64,000 nucleotides of DNA, from contig DASRAJ010000172.1 of the NCBI GenBank assembly GCA_035638255.1, positions 20,367-84,366 of the forward strand. Reading direction: 5' to 3'. Position numbers and translations under genes: made by a program. Under the pieces are notes generated by a model, which was given only the letters and a program-made list of their open reading frames with translations, had not been told where the DNA came from and did not search any database. Source of the stretch: DASRAJ01 sp035638255. Its GTDB lineage: Bacteria; Bacteroidota; Bacteroidia; Chitinophagales; UBA10324. Of the stretch, positions 32,555 through 40,094 are shown in pieces (the first letter of the stretch is position 1; every line of letters begins with the position of its first letter).

Positions 32555-33964
32555 ATGAAAAACCATTTCACAGTAGTAAGCTTGCTTTTTTTAGCGATGG
32601 CGGTTGCACAGTTTGCTTCTGCCCAAACCGGGGACTTGCAATATTTCCGTCCTCTGGATCAAACCGGCATCAACATTTTTGAGCCCTCTAAAACAGACGA
32701 TCAGCCGGCTTTTGACGGACTAAAACTCCGGCTCGGTGTGAGTCTCAGTCAGGATGCGCAACACCTGAAGCATTCCAACACGCCCACCTACGTACCCGAG
32801 AGTGAAACCAACCCGGTAAATTCAAACCTGTTATATGGTGCCGGAGCAAGTGGTGACTCTACATCGGCTACACTGGCCGGCTTCAACACCGCCATGGCGA
32901 ATCTGTATATCAACGCGCAGTTGGCAGATGGCATAAGAGTTTGTGTTGAATCCTACATGTCTTCACGTCACCATCCTGATTTTTGGGTGAAAGGTGGTTA
33001 CCTGCAGATTGATAAGCTGCCAATGTTCGGTGATCCGAAATGGTTCAGCAAATACATGCGGTTGAAACTCGGTCACTACGAACCCAACTATGGTGACATG
33101 CATTTCAGGCGTTCTGATGCAGGTAACTGCATCTATAACCCTTTTGTAGAGAACTATATCATTGACGCTTACACCACAGAGATTGGCGGGGAGCTTTCAC
33201 TGTTTCCTTTCAAAGGCTTGACTGCAGTTGCCGGGCTCACCACCGGACTTATGGAAGGCAACGTCACTCCCTATTCCGCAACAGCGCCTCCGGGGTTCAC
33301 TGATCCGATCAAGAAAGATCCATCACTTCTATTCAAGCTCGCTTTTGATGGCAGCAATAAAGATTTGCGCTATCGCATTTCCGGATCTTACTATAGCAAT
33401 TCCGGAAGCGTTGCAAACACGATGTATCTCGGTGATCGCGCAGGGTCGCATTATTCAATGGTGATGGAGCAGGCGCGCTCGATGATATATGTTGAAGGAA
33501 TTCCTACTGGTATAGGCCCCAGCACTACGTTAAACAATAAGGACTCAGGTCGTTTTCTGCCGTTGTTCACGAACCAGGTAAGTTCTGTGATGGTGAACCC
33601 GTTTGTGAAATATAAAGGACTGGAATTCTTCGGAGCGTATGAGATCATTAAAGGAAGAATGGGTTTCGAAGCTCCCGGTGATCGCAAGTTTACACAGATA
33701 GCAGGAGAATTAGTGTTTCGTTTTCTCCCGAGAGAACAGTGCTATGTAGCAGCAAGATATAACACTGTCAAAGGAACACCCCTCTTTATGCAGAACGAGA
33801 TTACCATCAATCGTGCAACATTCGCTGCAGGCTGGTTCCCGACCCGCAACATCGAACTGAAAGCTGAATATGTAAACCAGCAATACAAGGATTTTCCGGT
33901 TTATGATTACAGGTACAATGGAAAATTCAGTGGCGCGGTGGTGGAAGCTGTAGTTGGATTCTAA
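32555..33964 (+). CDS. Outer-membrane beta-barrel (porin-like) protein
   Basis: 469 residues. Signal peptide (FTVVSLLFLAMAVAQFASAQ), then alternating amphipathic strands through the whole length (LKLRLGVSLSQDAQ, ANLYINAQLADGIRVCVESY, LRYRISGSYYSNSG, CYVAARYNTVKG, IELKAEYVNQQYKDFPV) and an end in a hydrophobic Phe (VVEAVVGF), the usual BAM signal. The overall pattern is that of a ~16-18-strand outer-membrane channel. It lies between two YceI genes in one operon, so a role in uptake or export of a lipid-like or small compound together with YceI is plausible but unproven. Confidence 0.8.
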   Translation: MKNHFTVVSLLFLAMAVAQFASAQTGDLQYFRPLDQTGINIFEPSKTDDQPAFDGLKLRLGVSLSQDAQHLKHSNTPTYVPESETNPVNSNLLYGAGASGDSTSATLAGFNTAMANLYINAQLADGIRVCVESYMSSRHHPDFWVKGGYLQIDKLPMFGDPKWFSKYMRLKLGHYEPNYGDMHFRRSDAGNCIYNPFVENYIIDAYTTEIGGELSLFPFKGLTAVAGLTTGLMEGNVTPYSATAPPGFTDPIKKDPSLLFKLAFDGSNKDLRYRISGSYYSNSGSVANTMYLGDRAGSHYSMVMEQARSMIYVEGIPTGIGPSTTLNNKDSGRFLPLFTNQVSSVMVNPFVKYKGLEFFGAYEIIKGRMGFEAPGDRKFTQIAGELVFRFLPREQCYVAARYNTVKGTPLFMQNEITINRATFAAGWFPTRNIELKAEYVNQQYKDFPVYDYRYNGKFSGAVVEAVVGF

Positions 33965-34136
33965 AAAAATAATTGGTGAGCGGAGTCGAATGATTGCGCA
34001 AGGCTTTAACCTTCCACTCTTCGGCTCCTCTCAGCATAACATGTAGGGACAATTAAGATGCAGATTGAAAATGCTTAAAAGATGATCCCTTGACCAAACA
34101 AATTTCAGAACCAAACACTAAATAAAACTTCATACA

Positions 34137-34745
34137 ATGCTTTTGATGCTCTTTACTGCGCTTGGTTCATTCTTCCTGAATGGAAATACTACGAAGAATG
34201 CACCTGTGATCAAAAAGGTTGTGATATCAACAGAAAGCAAAATGTTCCTGGAAGGCAGCACGAACATCAATCTCTACAACTGCGATTGCCAGGATAAATT
34301 TTCGGAGATAGCAATGACCATTGAACAGGATGGTAGCCATGCCGTTTTTAACAATGCGAGGATTAAATTAAGAACGCAGGATTTCAATTGTCATAACGAA
34401 CTATATAATTGCAATATCCGGAAAATTTTAGAGGCGGATAAATTCCCTTTTATCACCGTAGCACTTTTAGAAACATGGCAGGACTCTTCGTTTATGAAAA
34501 ATGATAGTCATAGCTGGTTTAATGTGCTTTCGAGTATGAATGTTACCATTAAGCAGACCAGCAAGATTCAAACGGTTCGCGCCAAAGCTCAATCTATAGG
34601 GGAAAATAAATTCCGCATTGTAGGAGCACAAAAACTACACATGAAAGATTTTGGCATCGAAGTTCCCAAATACATGGGTGGTCTTGTAAGGGTAGAAGAT
34701 GAAATTGTTTTCAATTTTGACCTTGTGGTAGAGTTAATAAAATAA
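34137..34745 (+). CDS. YceI-family protein 2
   Basis: 202 residues with a short N-terminal hydrophobic segment (LLMLFTALGSFFLNG). The YceI fold is suggested by SKMFLEGSTNINLYNCDCQD, then FNCHNELYNCNIRKILEADK, MNVTIKQTSKIQTVRAKA, and the closing motif KLHMKDFGIEVPKYMGGLVR, which matches KIRMKDFNVEPPKAFLGALT of the first YceI protein. Four cysteines in the front half could form disulphides. It is 172 bp after the porin gene in the same direction, without an obvious terminator between. Possibly a periplasmic partner. Confidence 0.8.
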   Translation: MLLMLFTALGSFFLNGNTTKNAPVIKKVVISTESKMFLEGSTNINLYNCDCQDKFSEIAMTIEQDGSHAVFNNARIKLRTQDFNCHNELYNCNIRKILEADKFPFITVALLETWQDSSFMKNDSHSWFNVLSSMNVTIKQTSKIQTVRAKAQSIGENKFRIVGAQKLHMKDFGIEVPKYMGGLVRVEDEIVFNFDLVVELIK

Positions 34746-34884
34746 TATTAAAAAAATTGCAGGCTCGAGTTGAAGGTTACCGGAAAGATCATAATGAAAT
34801 AGCAGGGATTGCTGATTTTTTTGCAAGGGTTGCCATTTGCGCAACCCTTTTTGTTTTGAACGCTATCTGATTCTATACAATAAA

Positions 34885-35054
34885 CCCGGAATTTGCAATT
34901 CGAAAATTTTTATCGCAAAGAACACGAAGCAAGACGCAAAGAGTAGCGCAAGGAAAAAGTTGCAAATTTTCTGGTGTTACCCTTTTACGTTTTTTTTTCT
35001 GCGGAATTCTTTGCGCTCCCTTGCGGTTTATTTTACTGAACTGCAAAATGCGGG
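34885..35054. mobile_element. MITE-like palindromic element, copy 2 (170 bp)
   Basis: Ends CCCGGAATTTG and CAAAATGCGGG and a central part (CGCAAAGAACACGAAG facing CTTTGCGCTCCCTTGCGG) as in copy 1 at 8751-8952. It is flanked by the direct repeat ATAAA (34880-34884 and 35055-35059), a 5-bp target duplication. It lacks the 18-bp blocks present near both ends of copy 1. It fills most of the gap between the YceI operon and the DUF6268-like gene. Confidence 0.85.
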
Positions 35055-35138
35055 ATAAACTTTTATCTGCAAACAGAAAATGTGTGAATCCTGTAACTTA
35101 TTCTAAGAATTATGTAACGTGTCCGATTGACATGGATA

Positions 35139-35146
35139 TATCTTTG
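35139..35146 (+). promoter_or_regulatory. -7 box of the beta-barrel gene at 35262
   Basis: TATCTTTG, a perfect TAnnTTTG, 116 nt upstream of the ATG at 35262. A longer leader than elsewhere in this window, so either the leader is functional or the start differs. Confidence 0.4.
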
Positions 35147-35261
35147 GAGTTTTCAGAAATATTTTCTCTACCATTCAACAGCACAACAAAATGATTTTTA
35201 AATCATGCGCGATGCCTATTCATTCCTCGATCTAAGAGATCAATTCCACTCTCTTTCAACC

Positions 35262-36158
35262 ATGAGAAAAAAAATCTTTCTTCTTGCCTGTTGCTTTTCG
35301 CTGTTTGCTGCCTCACTCCGGGCGCAACCCTATATTGATATTGTGAACGTTCAATATCAGCAATTCCTGAAAACGCCTTACACCAATAGCCCTGAGATGA
35401 ACCTGTTCACCGGTGAATGGACGGCATCTGTTACACTTCCGCTGGTACTGAAAAATAAGGACATTATCCTTATAGGTGCTTCGTATGATCAACTGATTCT
35501 TCAAAGCAATGAAGGAAGTGCTACTACTACCACGAGGCTGCATGTTCCCGCTCTTCAGTTGGGTTATCTGCGTCAATGGAAAAATGAAAAGTGGAGTACG
35601 CTATTCTTTGTTCTTCCTAAAATAAGCTCTGATTTCACAAGCTTGTCAGGAGATGATTACCAGGCGGGAGGATTGGTGCTCATGAACTACAAAAAGAATA
35701 AAAAGATAAAGTATCACTTCGGGATATATTACAACCAGGAATATTTTGGTCCCTTCTTTATCCCTTTGCTGGGACTTGATTGGAAAGTAAGTCCGAAGAT
35801 CAACATCTTTGGAATACTTCCCTCGACCGCAAACTTCGAATATAAATTCAACAAAATATTGTACGCCGGTGCTTCCTATAAATCCATCACAGCTTCTTAT
35901 CGTCTTGGCGACGGAACATTCCTGCGGGACGGAGGCAAATTGGGGCATAACCAGATCAAGGTTTATGTGAATTTATATGCGACAAAAAATATAGTTTTTT
36001 ATGCGGAGACAGGTTATACATTCCTGCGCAGCTATCATCAGTACGATGCAGATAATGAGTTGCTTTCCGTGAACCCCGTGTATGAAAGCTTCAAAGACGG
36101 TTGGCTGTTTAATGTGGGTATCAGCTACCGGGTTCGTACGGATGAGGATGAGAAATAA
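35262..36158 (+). CDS. Outer-membrane beta-barrel protein (DUF6268-like)
   Basis: 298 residues from the ATG at 35262, chosen because it opens directly with a signal peptide (RKKIFLLACCFSLFAASLRAQ); the frame extends 19 codons upstream without one. The rest is a run of amphipathic strands (GEWTASVTLPLVLKNKDIIL, LQLGYLRQWKNEKWSTLFFV, KIKYHFGIYYNQEYFGPFFI, KIKVYVNLYATKNIVFYAET) ending in SYRVRTDEDEK. This fits a DUF6268-type outer-membrane barrel of ~12 strands; the function is unknown. The stop lies 3 bp from the stop of the convergent nfo gene. Confidence 0.7.
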   Translation: MRKKIFLLACCFSLFAASLRAQPYIDIVNVQYQQFLKTPYTNSPEMNLFTGEWTASVTLPLVLKNKDIILIGASYDQLILQSNEGSATTTTRLHVPALQLGYLRQWKNEKWSTLFFVLPKISSDFTSLSGDDYQAGGLVLMNYKKNKKIKYHFGIYYNQEYFGPFFIPLLGLDWKVSPKINIFGILPSTANFEYKFNKILYAGASYKSITASYRLGDGTFLRDGGKLGHNQIKVYVNLYATKNIVFYAETGYTFLRSYHQYDADNELLSVNPVYESFKDGWLFNVGISYRVRTDEDEK

Positions 36159-36161
36159 ATG

Positions 36162-36995
36162 CTAAATCAGTTTCCTTAGCACTTCTAAATTCTTCTCATC
36201 CCAATGATCCTCCTTTTTCGTTTCAATCACTTTTGGAATGTGAGGGAAATTTTTCATGATATAACGAAAAGCATTCAGGCCAATCCTGCCTTTGCCAATG
36301 TGTTCATGACGATCGAGATGAGAACCAAGATCGCCTTTTGAATCGTTGAGATGAAAGGCGCAAAGATTTTTCAGCCCGCAGATTTTATCGAAGGAATCAA
36401 GAGTGTTTCCAATTCCTTTCTCTGTTCGAATATCAAATCCCTGCACAAAAGCATGACAAGTATCAAGGCAGAATCCAATACGATCACTTGCCGCTTCATC
36501 GTAAATGAATTTCAGGTTTTCGAACGGGCCGCCAACGCTGCTTCCCTGTCCCGCAGTGTTTTCGAGGGCAATGATGACTTTACTGTTTAAAGTGTTTTTC
36601 AAAACCTGTTTCAATCCCTTTGCGATGTTATGCATCGCTTGTTCTTTTGTTTGTTCACCGGCAGCGCCGGGATGCAATACACAAAACTTCAAACCCAATT
36701 CGGTACAGCGTATCACTTCTTCAGTCAAAGCACTTATAGTTTTTAAATGAATCTCACTGTTAGCATTTCCGAGATTGAGCAAATAAGAGCAATGAGAAAA
36801 AATAGTTTTCACTTTTGATTGCTTCCAGGCAGAGGAAAATTTTTTCTTCTCTTCTTCTGAAATCGGCCTGGCTTTCCATTGCCTTTGATTGCGGGTAAAG
36901 ATTTGAAACGTGTCAATGTTTTTCGAAGCAGCTTCAGTGAAAGCATTTTCTAAACCACCGGCAACGGAACAATGAACACCGAGCAAGATTGACAT
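36162..36995 (-). CDS. nfo: Endonuclease IV
   Basis: 277 residues from the ATG at 36995, the point where family similarity begins (LLGVHCSVAGGLENAF). The TIM-barrel zinc residues are visible: His in LGVHCS, His in FCVLHPGAAG, Glu in VIIALENTAGQGS, the pair in IGFCLDTCHAFVQGFD, LCAFHLNDSKGDLGSHLDRH, HEHIGKGRIG and VIETKKED. The enzyme cuts at abasic sites in base-excision repair. The length is normal. It is 100 bp downstream of the enoyl-CoA hydratase gene on the same strand; a short hairpin lies between them. Confidence 0.95.
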   Translation of the reverse strand: MSILLGVHCSVAGGLENAFTEAASKNIDTFQIFTRNQRQWKARPISEEEKKKFSSAWKQSKVKTIFSHCSYLLNLGNANSEIHLKTISALTEEVIRCTELGLKFCVLHPGAAGEQTKEQAMHNIAKGLKQVLKNTLNSKVIIALENTAGQGSSVGGPFENLKFIYDEAASDRIGFCLDTCHAFVQGFDIRTEKGIGNTLDSFDKICGLKNLCAFHLNDSKGDLGSHLDRHEHIGKGRIGLNAFRYIMKNFPHIPKVIETKKEDHWDEKNLEVLRKLI

Positions 36996-37063
36996 AAGAG
37001 GTAAGACGAAAGAAATAAGACAAAGACGAATTAAGAAAATCCGAAATCGAAACTCTGACCTGT

Positions 37064-37080
37064 CCCGATTTTTTATCGGG
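37064..37080. repeat. Short CCCGAT/ATCGGG hairpin
   Basis: CCCGAT-N5-ATCGGG between crotonase stop and nfo start. The same kind of sequence occurs near 46676-46692 (CCCGAAAAATCGGGA) and 47389-47399 (CCCGATCAAATCGGGA), each in a gene gap. No T run on either side, so it is a repeat rather than a clear terminator. Confidence 0.4.
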
Positions 37081-37095
37081 AATTCCGAAATCAAT

Positions 37096-37875
37096 TTATT
37101 TTCCCTTAAAGATTGGGGCACGCTTTTCCAGGAACGCTGCAGTTCCTTCTTTGAAATCTTCTGTATTCATACACCGCGAAAATTCATCTATCTCAATTGC
37201 AAAACCATCTTCACCTTTTTCAAAATGTGCATTCACACATGCGATGATCTGATCAATGACAAGCGAAGATTTTGTTTTGATCTTGTCAAGAATGGATTTG
37301 CATTTGGGAAGAAGCTCTTCGATTGAAGTGACGTAATTGACTAATCCGAGATCAAGTGCTTCCTGAGCAGAGATCATATCACCTGTAAGAAGCAACTCTA
37401 TCGCTTTTCCTTTTCCGGCATAACGCGGAAATCGCTGCGTACCACCATAGCCCGGAATGATTCCCAGGTTAATTTCGGGCTGACCGAATTTTGCGTTCTC
37501 ACTTGCAATGCGCAGATGACAAGCCATTGCCAGCTCACATCCGCCCCCAAGTGCGAAGCCGTTCACGGCAGCGATCACCGGCTTTGAGGTGCTTTCAATT
37601 TTATTGAAAATGCGATGACCGTTCTCACTCATTGCTTTTGCCTGCTCTGAAGTGAAACTGGTGAACTCTGAAATGTCAGCGCCTGCAACAAATGCCTTGG
37701 GTCCGGCACCCGTGAGAATGACCCCGCGGATTTCATCATTGGAATTTACCTCATCAAAAACCTGGTCGAGTTCCTTTTGCACCTGCTGATTGAGTGCATT
37801 GAGTTTCTCGGGACGGTTGATGGTGATGGTGAGAATGCCTTCGTTGAGATCAGTCATTAAGGTTTGATACATCAT
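37096..37875 (-). CDS. Enoyl-CoA hydratase/isomerase (crotonase family)
   Basis: 259 residues, normal crotonase length. The oxyanion-hole segments are present (AFVAGADISEF and NGFALGGGCELAMACHLRIA), as are the two catalytic glutamates' regions (CELAMAC and FGQPEINLGIIPGYGGTQRF). The C-terminus ends KRAPIFKGK as in short-chain enoyl-CoA hydratases. It hydrates trans-2-enoyl-CoA in beta-oxidation or short-chain acyl-CoA metabolism. The acyl-CoA dehydrogenase at 47467 would provide its substrate type. The exact substrate cannot be read from the sequence. Confidence 0.92.
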   Translation of the reverse strand: MMYQTLMTDLNEGILTITINRPEKLNALNQQVQKELDQVFDEVNSNDEIRGVILTGAGPKAFVAGADISEFTSFTSEQAKAMSENGHRIFNKIESTSKPVIAAVNGFALGGGCELAMACHLRIASENAKFGQPEINLGIIPGYGGTQRFPRYAGKGKAIELLLTGDMISAQEALDLGLVNYVTSIEELLPKCKSILDKIKTKSSLVIDQIIACVNAHFEKGEDGFAIEIDEFSRCMNTEDFKEGTAAFLEKRAPIFKGK

Positions 37876-37910
37876 GCTGTGATTTATGAATTATGATTTT
37901 AGGATGTAGG

Positions 37911-38459
37911 TTACTTGAGCGAAGGAATTTTAAAACCGATGGGTTTTCGATTTTTTATTTCCGGCTCCAGGAGTTCTTTGATGGTTTGGAAAATGAGAAT
38001 GATTTTTTCATCATGATCCTGAACGGATTTTTCCATCTCTTCCAATTTGTGAAGCATGTCTTTATGTGAGCTAATCATTTGCCGCATCTTCACAAACTGA
38101 CGTATGATCTCTATATTAACAGCGATTGCTCTTTCGGAATTTAAAACTGACGACAGCATTGCAATGCCCTGTTCTGTAAACGCCATAGGCAGAGCGGGAC
38201 TATATCGAACACTTGCAGGAAGGTTATCACAAATTGTGATAAGCTCCTTCCATTCAGTTTTGGTTAAAACGAACATGAAATCGCGGGGAAAGCGACGCAG
38301 GTTTCGTTTAACTTGCTGCTTCAAAGCCCTTGTTTCAACCCCATAAAGAAAAGCTAAATCAAAATCGAGCATCACTTTTTCTCCCCTGATCAAATAAATT
38401 CTTTGTGAAATAAATTCCTCCGTAAACCGGATTGAAGGCAATGATTTCTTTTTTTTCAT
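37911..38459 (-). CDS. ORF6N-domain protein
   Basis: 182 residues from the ATG at 38459. The ORF6N domain covers ~10-100: LIRGEKVMLDFDLAFLYGVE, TRALKQQVKRNLRRFPRDFM, TKTEWKEL and the family hallmark PMAFTEQGIAMLSSVLNS. The rest is a coiled coil (DMLHKLEEMEKSVQDHDEKI). ORF6N proteins come from phages and mobile regions and are thought to bind DNA. Three palindromes with a shared AAATT core precede the gene and one more lies inside it, suggesting it may bind its own region. The frame is open back to 38591, through the palindromes, so a longer product cannot be excluded. Confidence 0.88.
   Translation of the reverse strand: MKKKKSLPSIRFTEEFISQRIYLIRGEKVMLDFDLAFLYGVETRALKQQVKRNLRRFPRDFMFVLTKTEWKELITICDNLPASVRYSPALPMAFTEQGIAMLSSVLNSERAIAVNIEIIRQFVKMRQMISSHKDMLHKLEEMEKSVQDHDEKIILIFQTIKELLEPEIKNRKPIGFKIPSLK
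38224..38242. repeat. Palindrome with TCACAAATTGTGA core inside the ORF6N gene
   Basis: TTA-TCACAAATTGTGA-TAA, a perfect 19-bp palindrome. The same 13-bp core occurs at 38541-38561 and 38569-38589 with different but still self-complementary flanks. Confidence 0.7.
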
Positions 38460-38495
38460 GGCAGATTCTTTAGTTGCCGAATTGAATTTCTCAAG

Positions 38496-38589
38496 CCTGA
38501 GGCACCAATTTGGCACCTCAGGATAACCACTTAAAATCTCGAGGTCACAAATTGTGACCTCAAGTTCAGGTATCACAAATTGTGATACC
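38496..38589 (-). promoter_or_regulatory. Three palindromes upstream of the ORF6N gene (candidate operators)
   Basis: 38496-38522 has arms CCTGAGGCACCAA and TTGGCACCTCAGG (two mismatches). 38541-38561 is GAGG-TCACAAATTGTGA-CCTC. 38569-38589 is GGTA-TCACAAATTGTGA-TACC. The centres are ~42 and 28 bp apart. The palindromes lie 37-130 bp upstream of the ATG at 38459, the place for operators. They are also translatable in the extended frame, so they could be iterated coding repeats. Confidence 0.55.
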
Positions 38590-38591
38590 AA

Positions 38592-39413
38592 CTAAAACTT
38601 ATAGAGCCAATGCGCATCCAGAACTCTAACATTTTGTTCTATTTCGTAAGGGTTCCATTCACTTCCAACACAAAAAATAAAATACGGTTTTCCTTCTGAA
38701 TCAGTCATTGGAATCCATTCATTGTCCTTTAATGTAAAAAGATCAATTCTAAAATAAGTGGAAGTATCATTTCCTGATTTACTAATTTTTTCCTGAGCAG
38801 AATCAAGATCATAACCCATGGACAGATAGTCAGGTTGTTCATCATGATTTAAGTCACAGAAACTACCAGGTCTCACTTGACTTTCAAGAATAGCCTGGTA
38901 ATTTATTTTCCGGTTGGACAAAATGAAAAGATGATCCAATTCCATTGTGCAACCTGATCCATTGCAGGGTACTGGGTAAGAAGGAATACAATACAAAATA
39001 TTTTTACCAAGTTTAGTTTTCCAAATTTTCTCCGTCTCCAAATCCCAACTAAGTCTATAATGAGTACTTTCATGAAATTCATTTTTTCTAAGAATAAAAT
39101 AATAAGAGTATGAAGTGGCGAAAAATTGTTTGAAGGCGGAATCGTTTTGCCAAAGAGTAACATAGCTGAAATTCAAATCCGCAAGCCGAAATTTTTCAGT
39201 GACAAACACAGTATCTCCTTTGAAAAGAGTGTCGCCTTTTATTTCATTTGGAAGCAGCGATATTTTAGAGAAGCTCATTGTATCGTTTTCCAATAATTTC
39301 TTTATCAATTCCGTGGGATCGCTAAATATTTTCACCTCCCTGTCTTGTGCTGAAGGAACCAATGGTAATAAAAAGAAAATAGAAATTGTGTAAGAGTAGA
39401 GAGAGAGATTCAT
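38592..39413 (-). CDS. Secreted protein of unknown function
   Basis: 273 residues. Signal peptide (YSYTISIFFLLPLVPSAQ), then an extended beta-rich body with two Cys-containing loops (YCIPSYPVPCNGSGCTMELD) and an EF-hand-like calcium loop (CDLNHDEQPDYLSMGYDLD). The C-terminus is VRVLDAHWLYKF. There is no T9SS tail, so it is periplasmic or outer-membrane attached. No family recognised. It follows the B12-binding protein gene by 1 bp on the same strand, but its content does not link it to that gene. Confidence 0.65.
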   Translation of the reverse strand: MNLSLYSYTISIFFLLPLVPSAQDREVKIFSDPTELIKKLLENDTMSFSKISLLPNEIKGDTLFKGDTVFVTEKFRLADLNFSYVTLWQNDSAFKQFFATSYSYYFILRKNEFHESTHYRLSWDLETEKIWKTKLGKNILYCIPSYPVPCNGSGCTMELDHLFILSNRKINYQAILESQVRPGSFCDLNHDEQPDYLSMGYDLDSAQEKISKSGNDTSTYFRIDLFTLKDNEWIPMTDSEGKPYFIFCVGSEWNPYEIEQNVRVLDAHWLYKF

Positions 39414-39414
39414 T

Positions 39415-39825
39415 TCAAGAAAAATTCCGGTGGTGCTTTACCCAATCGGTGATGTAAGAAGCAATTTCCGTTGTTGTAGTTCCCGGTGGAAATAATTTTC
39501 CAACGCCCATTGCATTCAATGTTTTCATGTCTTCGCCGGGAATAATTCCGCCGCCGGTGACAAGCACATCGTTCATTCCTTTTTCTTTCAGCAGTGAAAT
39601 AATTTTCGGAAACACCGTCATGTGCGCGCCGGATAGAATTGAAATGCCGATCACATCCACGTCTTCCTGCAGGGCCGAGTTGACAACCATTTCAGGAGTT
39701 TGGCGCAGTCCGGTATAAATTACTTCCATTCCTGCATCACGCAATGATGAGGCAATCACTTTCGCGCCGCGATCATGACCGTCGAGACCGACTTTAGCAA
39801 CCAATACTCTGATGGGACGATTCAT
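39415..39825 (-). CDS. Cobalamin-binding protein (methylmalonyl-CoA mutase C-terminal type)
   Basis: 136 residues from the ATG at 39825, where family similarity starts (NRPIRVLVAKVGLDGHDRGA). All B12-binding marks are present: the lower-ligand motif DGHDRGAK (D-x-H-x-x-G), the GISILSGAH loop and VTGGGIIPGED. The protein matches the separate small unit of methylmalonyl-CoA-type mutases. In many Bacteroidota the isobutyryl- or methylmalonyl-CoA mutase B12 domain is a stand-alone gene; its large unit is not in this window. It lies in the gltX run. Confidence 0.92.
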   Translation of the reverse strand: MNRPIRVLVAKVGLDGHDRGAKVIASSLRDAGMEVIYTGLRQTPEMVVNSALQEDVDVIGISILSGAHMTVFPKIISLLKEKGMNDVLVTGGGIIPGEDMKTLNAMGVGKLFPPGTTTTEIASYITDWVKHHRNFS

Positions 39826-39857
39826 TGGTGAATGATGAATGAGTGAACGGCGAATAG

Positions 39858-40094
39858 TCAATGATTTCTTTTCTTTTTTGGCTTTCCTGTTTTAGGTTTT
39901 ATCATTTCTTTTTTCTTTTTCTCTTCCCATTCTTCCTCATCCAGCTTTTTGTCCACTACATTCTTATTAAGAAAGTCATTTAGTTTCTCAACGGAAATGT
40001 TCGAGACGATTTCTCCGAATTCATTTACACGAATGTTGAGCCCTTTTAAATCAGGATGTGTTTCGGCGAGTTCTTCTTTCTTTTTCTTTTTCAT
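39858..40094 (-). CDS. Small Lys-rich conserved hypothetical protein
   Basis: 78 residues. The central core (HPDLKGLNIRVNEFGEIVSN, then ISVEKLNDFLN) is flanked by lysine-rich ends. The core has the pattern of a small protein often found beside gltX in Bacteroidota. The start overlaps the gltX stop by 4 bp (ATGA), so the two are translationally coupled. The basic tails may bind RNA, but that is a guess. Confidence 0.7.
   Translation of the reverse strand: MKKKKKEELAETHPDLKGLNIRVNEFGEIVSNISVEKLNDFLNKNVVDKKLDEEEWEEKKKKEMIKPKTGKPKKKRNH

Noticed and set aside
37064..37080. Rho-independent terminator between crotonase and nfo
   Set aside because: The hairpin is short (6 bp) with no T run after it; the same sequence recurs in other gaps as a repeat.
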